Of a DNA stretch of 34,349 bases, positions 24,014 through 32,468 are shown piece by piece. Each line of letters opens with the position of its first letter. The stretch's first letter is position 1. This DNA comes from Cyanobacteria bacterium SIG32 (GTDB taxonomy: Bacteria; Cyanobacteriota; Vampirovibrionia; Gastranaerophilales; Gastranaerophilaceae): the NCBI GenBank assembly GCA_015152455.1, contig SUTY01000010.1, forward strand, positions 1 to 34,349. The letters are read 5' to 3'. The position numbers and the translations under genes were made by a program. The notes below the pieces were generated by a model. It was given only the letters and a program-made list of their open reading frames with translations, had not been told where the DNA came from and did no database searches.

Positions 24014-25633
24014 ATGAAATACTCCAAATATTCAGTCGTAATAATAGGTAGCGGAATTGCAGGTTTGTATGCAGCTTTAAAAATTGAGCAGCAATCATCT
24101 AACTTGCAAGATGGAATTCTATTGATTACAAAAGCAAAATTGGGAGAAAGTAATTCTCGTTATGCTCAAGGTGGTATGGTTGCAGTTATGAAAGATAACA
24201 AGGCTGATTCCACAGAATCTCATATTTCAGATACTATTAAAGCCGGTGCAGGTCTGAGTGAATTTAATACGGTTAAATTTATTTCTGAACAGTCTGATTC
24301 TGTTGTAAAGGATTTATTAGAATTTGGTGTTGAATTTGACAGAGATGAAAATAATGAATTGTGCTTTACTAGAGAAGCTGCACATAGTGTAAGACGTATT
24401 TTGCACGCTGGTGGTGATGCTACTGGCAAAATGATAGAAAAAGCCTTGACTAAAGATGTTTCTGAAAACGAAAACATAGAAGTTTACGAACAGACTGCTG
24501 CAGTTGAATTGTTGGTTAATGCTGACAAGGAATGCAAAGGTGTCGTTGTATTTAATGATTTAACTAAAGAATATGAAACAATATATTCATCTGCTGTTAT
24601 TCTTGCAACAGGTGGTTTAGGTCAATTATATAAATACACAACTAATCCAGCTGTTGCAACAGGCGACGGTGTAGCTTTAGCGTATAATGCAGGAGCAATA
24701 ATGCAGGATTTGGAATTTGTTCAATTCCATCCGACTGCATTAGCAATTGATGGTGGCGAAAATAGGTTTTTAATTTCTGAAGCAGTTCGAGGAGAAGGTG
24801 CAAAGCTCGTAGATGCTGATGGTATTGAGTTTATGCACAAATATCATGAAAACAAAGAATTAGCTCCAAGAGATGTTGTAACTCGTTCAAATTATAATGA
24901 AATGAAAGAGAATAATGCAGATTTTGTGTATTTGAACGCAACTTGTATAGGAAAAGAAAAACTTGCAGAAAGATTTCCAAATATTTCAAGAATTTGTTTA
25001 GAAAATAATATTGATATTTCAAAAGATTTTATTCCTGTTGCTCCTGCAGCACATTACTCTATGGGTGGTGTAAAAACTAATGTGGAAGGTCAAACTTCAA
25101 TCAATGGACTTTATGCAATTGGTGAAGTGGCTTCTACTGGTTTGCATGGCGGAAACAGATTGGCAAGTAATTCGCTTTTGGAATGTGTAGTTTGTGCATA
25201 TGAAGTTGCCAATTTCTTAAAAAATAAGGAACTAAAAACACCAAAACAAATTGATGAAGATTTAAAGGCGATTGTTGACAAGTATTCAAAAGAATTATTA
25301 ATGGAAGAACTGGATATTGAATCTTTGAAAAAAGAATTACAGGAAATTATGTGGAAAGGTGCAGGAATTCTTAGAGATGAAAAAAGTTTAATGACTGCTC
25401 TTGAAGAAATTCAACAGTTATCCAAAAAATTCCCAAGAAGTGTAAAATGTTTGAACAAAGAAGAATATGAATTTAAAAATATGCTTACTGTTTCAAAATT
25501 AATTATTCAATCAGCACTTCAAAGAAAAGAATCTAGAGGAGCGCATTACAGACTAGATTATTTGAATACAAATGAAGAAAGCAAACATAGCTTGCTAACG
25601 AAAGAAGAAGGAGAATTGAGCTTTGTTAAGTAG
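24014..25633 (+). CDS. nadB: L-aspartate oxidase
   Basis: NadB oxidises L-aspartate to iminoaspartate with FAD, the first step of de novo NAD synthesis. The FAD-binding site is VVIIGSGIAGLYAAL near the N-terminus. SRYAQGGMVAV and EFVQFHPTAL line the active site, along with the EAVRGEGAKLVD and HYSMGGVKTN regions, and GLHGGNRLASNSLLE contacts FAD. At 539 aa it is normal. It overlaps nadC by 11 bp; quinolinate synthase nadA is not in the window. Confidence 0.96.
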   Translation: MKYSKYSVVIIGSGIAGLYAALKIEQQSSNLQDGILLITKAKLGESNSRYAQGGMVAVMKDNKADSTESHISDTIKAGAGLSEFNTVKFISEQSDSVVKDLLEFGVEFDRDENNELCFTREAAHSVRRILHAGGDATGKMIEKALTKDVSENENIEVYEQTAAVELLVNADKECKGVVVFNDLTKEYETIYSSAVILATGGLGQLYKYTTNPAVATGDGVALAYNAGAIMQDLEFVQFHPTALAIDGGENRFLISEAVRGEGAKLVDADGIEFMHKYHENKELAPRDVVTRSNYNEMKENNADFVYLNATCIGKEKLAERFPNISRICLENNIDISKDFIPVAPAAHYSMGGVKTNVEGQTSINGLYAIGEVASTGLHGGNRLASNSLLECVVCAYEVANFLKNKELKTPKQIDEDLKAIVDKYSKELLMEELDIESLKKELQEIMWKGAGILRDEKSLMTALEEIQQLSKKFPRSVKCLNKEEYEFKNMLTVSKLIIQSALQRKESRGAHYRLDYLNTNEESKHSLLTKEEGELSFVK

Positions 25634-26453
25634 TTTTTATGTAAAAGACCATGTAAAATCAGCATTACAAGAAGATATAGGATTTGGCGACATTACAACT
25701 GAGAATTTGGCTACTGAAAAAGATTATCTTAAAGGTGAATTAAATACCAGAAGCGAGGGTATTCTTTGTGGTTGTGATGTTTTCAAAATTGTGTATGAAA
25801 CTTTGTCTTCTGATATAAAAATAACTTTCCATTTTAAAGATGGTGATAAAATTAAAAAAGGTGATAAAATTGCTGATATTGAAGGCCCTGCTAAATATTT
25901 ATTAATGGGAGAAAGGGTTGCGTTAAACTATATTCAAAGAATGTCAGGTATCGCAACAGAAACAGGAAAATATCAAGATGCAATTGGTTCTTATCCTGCT
26001 AAGATTGTTGACACAAGAAAAACAACACCAAACTTCAGAGCGTTTGAAAAATATTCTGTAAAAGTCGGTGGAGGTGCATTACACAGATTTAATCTGTCAG
26101 ACTGCGCAATGATTAAAGATAATCACATTCGACTTGCAGGTTCAATTACGGCTGCTGTTACAAAATTAAGAGAACAAATTTCTCATGCTCATAAAATAGA
26201 AGTAGAATGTGATACTTTAGAACAGGTAAAAGAAGCAGTAACAACGGGTGCAGACATAATCATGCTTGATAATATGGATATAGAAACAATGAAAAAAGCA
26301 TGCCAAATTATTGGTCGTAAAGCTATTGTTGAAGCTAGTGGTAATGTAAACCTTAACACTGTTGGAGAGATTGCTTCTACAGGTGTTGATATAATATCTT
26401 CCAGCGCTATTGTTGCAAAAGCGCCGACTTTAGATATTGCATTAGATATATAA
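25623..26453 (+). CDS. nadC: Nicotinate-nucleotide pyrophosphorylase (carboxylating)
   Basis: NadC converts quinolinate and PRPP to nicotinate mononucleotide. Motifs are QEDIGFGDITTENL, ERVALNYIQRMSGIAT, VDTRKTTPNFRAFEKYSVKV, GGGALHRFNLSD, and MIKDNHI. At 276 aa it is complete. The start is TTG at 25623, overlapping the end of nadB, with AAGGAG 9 nt upstream; no ATG or GTG gives a complete N-terminus. It forms a coupled operon with nadB. Confidence 0.95.
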   Translation: MLSSFYVKDHVKSALQEDIGFGDITTENLATEKDYLKGELNTRSEGILCGCDVFKIVYETLSSDIKITFHFKDGDKIKKGDKIADIEGPAKYLLMGERVALNYIQRMSGIATETGKYQDAIGSYPAKIVDTRKTTPNFRAFEKYSVKVGGGALHRFNLSDCAMIKDNHIRLAGSITAAVTKLREQISHAHKIEVECDTLEQVKEAVTTGADIIMLDNMDIETMKKACQIIGRKAIVEASGNVNLNTVGEIASTGVDIISSSAIVAKAPTLDIALDI

Positions 26454-26511
26454 AACTTAACAAATTAGTGTTTAATTTACACCAATTGTAAAGATGAGTT
26501 TTTCATACAGG

Positions 26512-26543
26512 AATTGCATTTCAAACGGAAAGCAATTTTTTTT
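26512..26543 (+). terminator. Terminator after nadC
   Basis: AATTGC/GCAATT closes a stem extended by TTTC/GGAA, followed by eight T. It lies 59 bp after the nadC stop. Confidence 0.65.
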
Positions 26544-26565
26544 GTAAACTTTTTTTACATACCTA

Positions 26566-26605
26566 GCAAAATTAATTTTGCTTTGATTTAAAATAATTGT
26601 ATAGA
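26566..26605 (+). promoter_or_regulatory. 16-bp palindrome overlapping the -35 of the 26626 gene
   Basis: GCAAAATTAATTTTGC (26566-26581) is a perfect palindrome. TTTGCT (26577-26582), 17 bp and TATAGA (26600-26605) form the probable promoter, so the palindrome overlaps the -35 box like a repressor operator. Confidence 0.4.
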
Positions 26606-26625
26606 CGAAACTTGATTGGTGGTAT

Positions 26626-27423
26626 ATGAAAATTCATTCTATAAATTATGATAACTCACTGAAACAGAAGCACCGTACGGAGAATATGAATCCGGCGATT
26701 ATGAGCAAGGAGTATGGTGCGGGATTGTGTGAAGAAAATAATAGAGGATATAGTGTAGCATTTAGCGGCAGCGGAGCGAGTAAAAAAACGAGCAAGGCTG
26801 CCGCTAAAGTTTTTAATGACTTAGGTCAAACTGCAACGGATAAATTGTTCAGAAATGAAAAATTTAGAAAACTGGTTGAAATTTTTGAAGAAAAAACAGT
26901 AGTTGCTCAATCTTTAGTTGCTTTAGGTGTTGCAGGGGTTTTAAGACCAGCTACTAATATGGCAATGTCAACAAAAGAAGATAGAGAAGACGCAATGTAT
27001 GCGGCATCTCACGCAATTGCATCAGCAGTTATCGGTTTTGTAGTTTCATCAATCGTTATGGCACCGTTTGATAAAGCATTCAAAAAAGTTAAAAATAATC
27101 CTAAAAAATATTTGAATGGTTTGGCGGATACATTAGGTGTTAAAGAAATTGGTAAACGTAAACTTGAAAAATCTAGTGCTTATAAAAATATAAGTAAAGT
27201 AATTCAAATGGTACCTGATACAATTGTAATGGGTATTCCAAAAGCTATGATGACAATTGCTTTAATTCCACCGATTTTGAAATATGTATTCGGTATGGAG
27301 AAAAAAGCTAAACAACCAAATAAAGAACAAGGACCTATTAAAAACTTAATGAGTTTACATCATAATTTGGTAATGAACAATATTATGACGGTAGATGCCT
27401 TCTTGAAAGGAGGTAACAAATAA
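26626..27423 (+). CDS. 265-aa membrane-associated protein of unknown function, AFSG motif
   Basis: No family recognised. The first 50 residues are polar, then YSVAFSGSGASKKTS (about 42-56) contains the AFSG motif. Hydrophobic helices follow at about 92-112 (VAQSLVALGVAGVLRPA), 127-148 (ASHAIASAVIGFVVSSIVM) and 200-225 (VMGIPKAMMTIALIPPIL). Charged segments lie between (KAFKKVKNNPKKYL). It shares a 1-bp stop/start overlap with the 342-aa gene downstream, so they are co-translated and probably work together. An RHH- or LacI-like operator palindrome precedes it. Related in layout to the 16668 protein. Confidence 0.75.
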   Translation: MKIHSINYDNSLKQKHRTENMNPAIMSKEYGAGLCEENNRGYSVAFSGSGASKKTSKAAAKVFNDLGQTATDKLFRNEKFRKLVEIFEEKTVVAQSLVALGVAGVLRPATNMAMSTKEDREDAMYAASHAIASAVIGFVVSSIVMAPFDKAFKKVKNNPKKYLNGLADTLGVKEIGKRKLEKSSAYKNISKVIQMVPDTIVMGIPKAMMTIALIPPILKYVFGMEKKAKQPNKEQGPIKNLMSLHHNLVMNNIMTVDAFLKGGNK

Positions 27424-28451
27424 TGCAAGTTTCAATGAATACATTTAATGTTAATAACAGATACAACAATAATTTAAAATCAAATCACCAACAATCCTTT
27501 ACAGGAATTGCAAGATTAGCTCAAGAAGCTGGTGAACAAACTGTAAAATCAAAATTGTTTAATCCGATAGCAAAACGCTATGATAAGATGACTGATTGGA
27601 TTGCTGACAATTACTATGGAAGATTTTATCAAAGTAACTTTGCTAAAAAGTTTATTGAAAAGACTTCAAATGTTAAAAATATGACAACTCACATGTCAGC
27701 ATTGGGTGCAACCTTAATTTCTGGTATGTACACAGTAAGAACATTACAAAATGATAAGTTAGATTCTGAAAAACGTAAAACATTGGCAATTAATGACGTT
27801 TTAACTTGGGGCTTGTCAACTGCAGGTTCTTACCTAATTGATGCTAAGTTAGCAAATTGGTGGGAAGGTGTAACAACAAGATTTGTAGCGAATTATGTTG
27901 ACTCAAAACCTGAAGCTAAAAATATTGAGTTGTTAGGTGATTGGGATCCTAAAAATATTTATAAAATGATGGATGAAGCACCAAAAATTGCAAATGACAA
28001 AATTAATGAAATGAAAGCTAAATTATCTCCAGAACAATTTGAAGACTGGTTGATTAATAAAGCTAGAATGACAAAAGATGATTTGGTGGATATTCCTGAA
28101 CAATTAACAGCAAAAGCATACATGGCTGCTAAGAAAACTTTCAAAGACGCTCCTGAAAAACTTAATGAATGGATTGCAAATTCAGGACATACTAAAGAAG
28201 GTTTAGAAAAAATAACAAAAACCGTAACCAAAGGTGTAAGGGATTTGAACTTAGATTTCTTACGTGATAGAAGACTTACAACGTTAATTGACGGTATGGG
28301 TGTTCTTAAATCATTATTCGTATTTGGTATGGTTTACAGATATCTGGTTCCTGTTCTGGTTATGAAACCTGCAAACAAAATCGGAGCTTATATGCACAAG
28401 AAAAATGCAGAAAAAGCCGCAGAACAAAACCAAGATACGAAAAAATCTTAA
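27423..28451 (+). CDS. 342-aa helical membrane-associated protein, SFTG motif
   Basis: No family recognised. The N-terminus is Asn/Gln-rich and carries QQSFTGIARL at about 23-32, the same kind of motif as AFSG in the upstream protein. Weakly hydrophobic helices lie at about 92-108 (MSALGATLISGMYTV), 123-140, and 290-315 (GVLKSLFVFGMVYRYLVPVL). In between is a long charged helical region (190-280), with repeated ALS/KLSPEQFEDWL-like helices. The C-terminus is Lys/Gln-rich. The ribosome site GGAGG lies inside the end of the upstream gene. A terminator follows, closing a two-gene operon. Confidence 0.75.
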   Translation: MQVSMNTFNVNNRYNNNLKSNHQQSFTGIARLAQEAGEQTVKSKLFNPIAKRYDKMTDWIADNYYGRFYQSNFAKKFIEKTSNVKNMTTHMSALGATLISGMYTVRTLQNDKLDSEKRKTLAINDVLTWGLSTAGSYLIDAKLANWWEGVTTRFVANYVDSKPEAKNIELLGDWDPKNIYKMMDEAPKIANDKINEMKAKLSPEQFEDWLINKARMTKDDLVDIPEQLTAKAYMAAKKTFKDAPEKLNEWIANSGHTKEGLEKITKTVTKGVRDLNLDFLRDRRLTTLIDGMGVLKSLFVFGMVYRYLVPVLVMKPANKIGAYMHKKNAEKAAEQNQDTKKS

Positions 28452-28468
28452 TTGCGTCATATGTTAAC

Positions 28469-28500
28469 AAGAACCTCGAAAAATCGAGGTTCTTTTTTTT
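28469..28500 (+). terminator. Terminator after the 27423 gene
   Basis: AAGAACCTCGA/TCGAGGTTCTT forms an 11-bp stem with an AAAA loop, followed by T8. Confidence 0.9.
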
Positions 28501-28555
28501 GTTAAAAATTGCTAGAAAATAGTTTTTATAGTATATTAAGGACAGGAGAAGAGCG

Positions 28556-29482
28556 TTGGATTTCGACATAATTGCAAAAAAATGTAATTTGTTTGATGGA
28601 ACTGACACAGAAAAAGTCATCAGTAATATTTGTGCTCTTGATAATGAATATTCTAAAGAGGAATTGATTGAAATTTATAATTATATTTTGACTTATTCTA
28701 ACAATCCTGATGTGTTGATGAATGTTATTCGTCAGGCTGACAGATTCAGAGAAAAATCTACTCTTAGTGTTTTGTTGGATTTACTATTGATGAAAAATGA
28801 CGGAGTTGATGTTTCTCAAAAAGAAAAATTTGTCAGTGTTCGTGCTATGTGTGCAAAAGCAATTGCGAATTACAAAGATACAAATGCCGTTACACCATTG
28901 TTGTATTGCTTAAATAACAAAGATGAGCATTATAAAGTCAGATTGTCTTGTGCTGATGCATTGGGTAAAATTGGTGATAAATACGCAGTAGCACCGTTGA
29001 TTGAGGTTATGAAAGACGAAGATGAAAAATCTGTTTACCTTAGAGAATCAGCAGCATCTGCACTAGGTTTAATCGGTGATATGAGAGCGTTAGATCCGCT
29101 TGTAAGTATTTTGGAAACAAAACAAGGTTTAATGAATAAATTTACATTTTTGAAAGAACGAGTAATTGAAGCTCTTACAAAATTAAGATTAGATGATAAC
29201 GATCGGGTTTTTAGAGCCTTGAAAGGTTCTTTGTCTGATGAATCTACTCAAGTTCGTATAAATGCAATAGAGGCTTTAATGGAAAGCAATCACCCAGAGG
29301 CTATTGAAACGATAAAAACCTGTCTTGCTGATAGTGATGAAGAAGTTAGGAAAAACGCCTTGATAGCTTTATACAATATGGAAGGCAGAGATATTTTAGA
29401 CGAGGTTATAAGTTTGCCAGTTTATCATCAGAGTTTAAAAGAAGAAGCTCAATATATGATTGAGGAATATGAAGATGACTAA
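28556..29482 (+). CDS. HEAT-repeat protein
   Basis: The 308-aa protein has regular PBS-lyase-type HEAT repeats. KFVSVRAMCAKAIANYKDTN, YKVRLSCADALGKIGDKYAV, YLRESAASALGLIGDMRALD, TQVRINAIEALMESNHPEAI and EEVRKNALIALYNMEGRD each span about 30 residues. Such repeats form a superhelical protein-binding surface; in cyanobacteria relatives act as phycobilin lyases, but here the repeat is probably a scaffold. The start is TTG at 28556 after ACAGGAGA. It overlaps queC by 8 bp and heads a four-gene operon. Confidence 0.88.
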   Translation: MDFDIIAKKCNLFDGTDTEKVISNICALDNEYSKEELIEIYNYILTYSNNPDVLMNVIRQADRFREKSTLSVLLDLLLMKNDGVDVSQKEKFVSVRAMCAKAIANYKDTNAVTPLLYCLNNKDEHYKVRLSCADALGKIGDKYAVAPLIEVMKDEDEKSVYLRESAASALGLIGDMRALDPLVSILETKQGLMNKFTFLKERVIEALTKLRLDDNDRVFRALKGSLSDESTQVRINAIEALMESNHPEAIETIKTCLADSDEEVRKNALIALYNMEGRDILDEVISLPVYHQSLKEEAQYMIEEYEDD

Positions 29483-30125
29483 ATCAATTATTCTTTTGTC
29501 AGGAGGGTTGGATTCTCTTGTTAGCTTAGGATTAAGCAAAGAAAAGTACAATGTAACTTTAGCGTTAACTTTTGATTATGGACAAAAGTCTGTTGTTCAA
29601 GAAATTCAGGCTTCAAAAAAAATATGTGAATATTATGGAATTGAGCACAAAGTTATTAGACTCGATTGGTTAAAGGATATTACCCATACTGCATTGGTTT
29701 CAGAAAAAGAGTTACCACAAGGAATTCAAGATACTTCTAAATCCGTTTGGGTTCCAAATCGTAATGGTTTATTTTTGAATATTGCAGCAAGTTTTGCTGA
29801 TGGCGAAGACTTTGATTATATCTTAATCGGTGCTAATAAAGAAGAAGCTGAAACTTTTTCAGATAATACAAAAGAATTTATAGCAAGAATAAACGCAGAA
29901 TTTGAATATTCTACAACTAAACAACCAAAAGTAGTAGCACCCTTGATTAATTATAATAAGAATGATATAGTAAGACAGGCACTTGATAATGATTTACCTC
30001 TTGAATTAGCATACAGTTGTTATCAAGGTTCTGCCAAAAATTGCGGAATATGCGAATCTTGTACAAGGTTAAAAAATGCATTGTTGGCAAATTCAGATGA
30101 AAAATACATAGGAATATTATTTTAA
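29475..30125 (+). CDS. queC: 7-cyano-7-deazaguanine synthase
   Basis: QueC turns 7-carboxy-7-deazaguanine into preQ0 using ATP and ammonia, for queuosine tRNA modification. The PP-loop is SGGLDS at residues 9-14 and the family motif VPNRNGLFLNIAASFA follows. Four zinc-binding cysteines are Cys182, 190, 193 and 196 in CYQGSAKNCGICESC. The start at 29475 gives MTKSIILLSGG, the usual N-terminus, with GAGG upstream. No other preQ genes (queD, queE, queF) are in the window. Stop and next start overlap (TAATG). Confidence 0.96.
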   Translation: MTKSIILLSGGLDSLVSLGLSKEKYNVTLALTFDYGQKSVVQEIQASKKICEYYGIEHKVIRLDWLKDITHTALVSEKELPQGIQDTSKSVWVPNRNGLFLNIAASFADGEDFDYILIGANKEEAETFSDNTKEFIARINAEFEYSTTKQPKVVAPLINYNKNDIVRQALDNDLPLELAYSCYQGSAKNCGICESCTRLKNALLANSDEKYIGILF

Positions 30126-30679
30126 TGAAAACATTTTTGATTAGTGAAAATATAAAATATGAAGGTTGGCAGCTTGCCCCTCATTGGATTTATAAGAATT
30201 TCAAGATAATGGGTGATGCAATTGTTGCATTCAAAGGCGAATGTGAAGTTAAATTGACCGAAATGGTCGATATTGAAGATGTTGTTAATAATGAACCTAT
30301 ATACAGTAAAAATATGCTTAGCTTTATAACAGAGCAGTTTAATGTTGATTTGGTGGAAGGTGTTTTTAGACAACGATTACTTATTTGTATAATTAAGGAA
30401 GCTCTGGAAAAAAGAGGTTTTATTGTTTCCAGAAACGGTGATGATTTATTTGTTTGTGGTAAAAAACTAACAGTTTCTATCGCTACAAAATCATTGACAT
30501 CAATATTGATACACACAGGTGTAAATATTGATTCCGAAGGTGCTCCAATTGCAGCCTGCGGATTGACCAATGATTTGGGTATAACAGATATTGATGAATT
30601 TGCTAATGAAATTATGCAGAAATACTCAGAAGAAATTGATGATATAATATTAGCATCAACAAAGGTTAGAGGAGTGTAA
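30125..30679 (+). CDS. DUF366 family protein
   Basis: FLISENIKYEGWQLAPHWIY, GDAIVAFKGECEVKLTEMVD and MLSFITEQFNVDLVEGVFRQ match the DUF366 pattern. SIATKSLTSILIHTGVNIDS completes the conserved block. The family is cytoplasmic, of unknown biochemical function, and known to me mainly as a small conserved protein; it is translationally coupled to queC here. The coupling suggests a role near preQ0 or purine-analogue handling, which is inference. 184 aa, complete. Confidence 0.85.
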   Translation: MKTFLISENIKYEGWQLAPHWIYKNFKIMGDAIVAFKGECEVKLTEMVDIEDVVNNEPIYSKNMLSFITEQFNVDLVEGVFRQRLLICIIKEALEKRGFIVSRNGDDLFVCGKKLTVSIATKSLTSILIHTGVNIDSEGAPIAACGLTNDLGITDIDEFANEIMQKYSEEIDDIILASTKVRGV

Positions 30680-30683
30680 ATTT

Positions 30684-31367
30684 ATGGCGTATAAAAACGG
30701 AGAAAAATTAGAAAAACTTTCTCATATAAGTTATAAAGAATATAAACAAAAGTTGAACAATAAGCCGAATGAAGGTCTTATTCTCTTTGTATCGGCATTT
30801 TTTGTTATGTTAATTTTGTTTTTGGGTGTTGTAAAACAATTGTCGCCAGATGTTGATGTTGCAATTGAAGATAATTCCGAGGTGGCAGTTGAAGAAGTTG
30901 AACGTGGTAATGTTGATGAACGTTTGAAAATGATTCAGATGGAAGATAATTCGTATGCTCAAGGAGATGAAACTTTTTCACCTGAATTGGATGAAAAAGT
31001 TAATTTACCAAAACAAAAACGCAGAGTTATTGGGGCTTCAGAAGAGGAAGAAGTTATAACATTAGAAACAAAAACAACAAAACCTCAACAACTTTTGGGG
31101 AGTGAAGCTAATGCGCCAGTCCCATCTTCTGCACCTACTACATTGACTAATGCGAAAGTTATTGTGGGATATTATACATCTTCAGAACAAGCTGAAGTTG
31201 CAAAAAGTATAATTATGGATGCAGGTTTGAATGTCGAGCCGTTTATAAAAAATATTGGTGGTGCGTTTACATTACAAGTAGGCTCTTTCTCATCAAGAGA
31301 AAAAGCCCAAAGTGTTGCAAATGAACTATTAAGAAACAGTTTTCCAGCAAGAGTTATTGTTGAATAG
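30684..31367 (+). CDS. SPOR-domain membrane protein
   Basis: There is a short cytoplasmic N-terminus, one membrane span at about 31-50 (GLILFVSAFFVMLILFLGVV), then a disordered acidic/Thr-Pro-rich linker (55-150). A C-terminal SPOR domain spans 155-227: KVIVGYYTSSEQAEVAKSII and GGAFTLQVGSFSSREKAQSV. SPOR domains bind denuded peptidoglycan glycans at the septum; this protein probably acts in division or envelope remodelling, like FtsN/DedD. It starts 4 bp after the DUF366 stop with AGAGGAGTG. Substrate contact is inferred from the fold. Confidence 0.88.
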   Translation: MAYKNGEKLEKLSHISYKEYKQKLNNKPNEGLILFVSAFFVMLILFLGVVKQLSPDVDVAIEDNSEVAVEEVERGNVDERLKMIQMEDNSYAQGDETFSPELDEKVNLPKQKRRVIGASEEEEVITLETKTTKPQQLLGSEANAPVPSSAPTTLTNAKVIVGYYTSSEQAEVAKSIIMDAGLNVEPFIKNIGGAFTLQVGSFSSREKAQSVANELLRNSFPARVIVE

Positions 31368-31369
31368 GT

Positions 31370-32164
31370 TTAGAACCAATTGCAAGAATCACCTTTGCAA
31401 AGAATACCGTCTAAATCTGTCATAGTTTCTTTTCTTGTCATTTCATAAGTGACAGGTGTGATCGAAATTTTATTATTTCTAACTGCTGCAATATCAGTAT
31501 TTGCAGTAGAAGGTTCACTAATTAATTCACCAGCCATCCAGTAGTAAATTTTGCCTCGAGGGTCAACGCGTTTTTCGTAATTGTCTGTAAACATTTTGCG
31601 CCCAAGTTCTGTGATCGCAACGCCCAAAATATCATCATCATCAAGTGCTGGAACGTTAACGTTTAAAAGCATTTTAGGTGGAAATTTATAGCCTTTTAAT
31701 TTTTCTAATAATGCTGCAATAAATCTTGCAGTATATTTAAAATCTTCGTATTCACAGTGCATACTTGCAAGTGAAACGGCAATACTAGGAACGCCGAGCA
31801 TTGCGCCTTCCATAGCACAACTTACAGTTCCTGAATAAAGGATATCTGATCCAAGGTTTGGACCATGGTTTATGCCTGAGATTACGAAATCAGGTTGTTC
31901 TTCAGGTGCAAGAATTGCGTTAATACCTAGTTTTACACAGTCCCCAGGTGTTCCGTTTGTAACCCAGGTACGTTTTGCACCTGATTTTGATTCTTCAAGT
32001 TCTTCAACTCTTAAAGGTGTGTGTAGAGTTAAAGAGTGTCCTGCGGCACTTCTTTCTCTATCTGGTGCAACAACATATACATTGTGAGTTTTAGAAAGTT
32101 CTTCTGTTAAAGCTCTAATACCATTAGCTGCGATTCCGTCATCATTTGCGATTAAAATATTCAT
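31370..32164 (-). CDS. surE: 5'/3'-nucleotidase SurE
   Basis: SurE is a metal-dependent phosphatase of nucleoside 5'- and 3'-monophosphates. Metal ligands are Asp8-Asp9 in LIANDDGI, Ser39 in VAPDRERSAAGHS, and the Asn of ISGINHGPNLG. YSGTVSCAMEGAMLG and TPGDCVKLGI are further conserved blocks. The length of 264 aa is normal. ATG follows AAGGAGATATTAT and a TATTAT -10 box about 30 bp upstream. It converges with the SPOR gene, two bases between stops. Confidence 0.96.
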   Translation of the reverse strand: MNILIANDDGIAANGIRALTEELSKTHNVYVVAPDRERSAAGHSLTLHTPLRVEELEESKSGAKRTWVTNGTPGDCVKLGINAILAPEEQPDFVISGINHGPNLGSDILYSGTVSCAMEGAMLGVPSIAVSLASMHCEYEDFKYTARFIAALLEKLKGYKFPPKMLLNVNVPALDDDDILGVAITELGRKMFTDNYEKRVDPRGKIYYWMAGELISEPSTANTDIAAVRNNKISITPVTYEMTRKETMTDLDGILCKGDSCNWF

Positions 32165-32319
32165 ATAATATCTCCTTAATATCTATTTATATAATACCCA
32201 TTTTTTCAATAAATACCAACTGCTTCATGTAACTTTATTAAGTTTTGTAAAGAAAACATTTTTTATGTAAAAGATATAGCAATTATATATACTGAAAATT
32301 TTTTATATATATGTAAACA

Positions 32320-32445
32320 CGAGGTACGCTTAAAATTGAGGAATCAGAAGAAATTTTAAGCACACACACTACACTTCACACTATTTACGAGGAATTGACG
32401 AAAGTTTATTCCAAAGGGTCTTAATTATAAGACTCTTTTTTTTAT
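32320..32445 (+). ncRNA. Candidate structured small RNA
   Basis: There is no ORF, but three hairpins lie in a row. P1 pairs GCTTAAAATT (32328-32337) with AATTTTAAGC (32352-32361), 10 perfect base pairs. P2 spans 32391-32412, GGAATTGAC-GAAA-GTTTATTCC, nine positions with one mismatch and a GNRA tetraloop. P3 is a terminator stem (32414-32437) with T8. Between P1 and P2, 32361-32388 is G-free and CA-rich, a likely unpaired segment. An AT-rich promoter-like TTTTTTATATATATGTAA precedes it (32299-32316). No known RNA family is recognised. Strand and boundaries follow from the terminator. Lies between surE (divergent) and a 48-aa gene (convergent). Confidence 0.5.
32414..32443 (+). terminator. Terminator of the candidate sRNA
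   Basis: AAGGGTCTTA/TAAGACTCTT (10 bp, one G-T) with an ATTA loop and T8. No protein gene on the plus strand precedes it within the window's nearest 1 kb, which implies a non-coding transcript. Confidence 0.8.
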
Positions 32446-32468
32446 TCTTTTGTTGTGGCACGTATTTG

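Noticed and set aside
28500-28556. preQ1 riboswitch ahead of the queC operon
   Set aside because: The 56-bp leader has no preQ1-type hairpin and A-rich tail; it only contains a -10-like box and Shine-Dalgarno.
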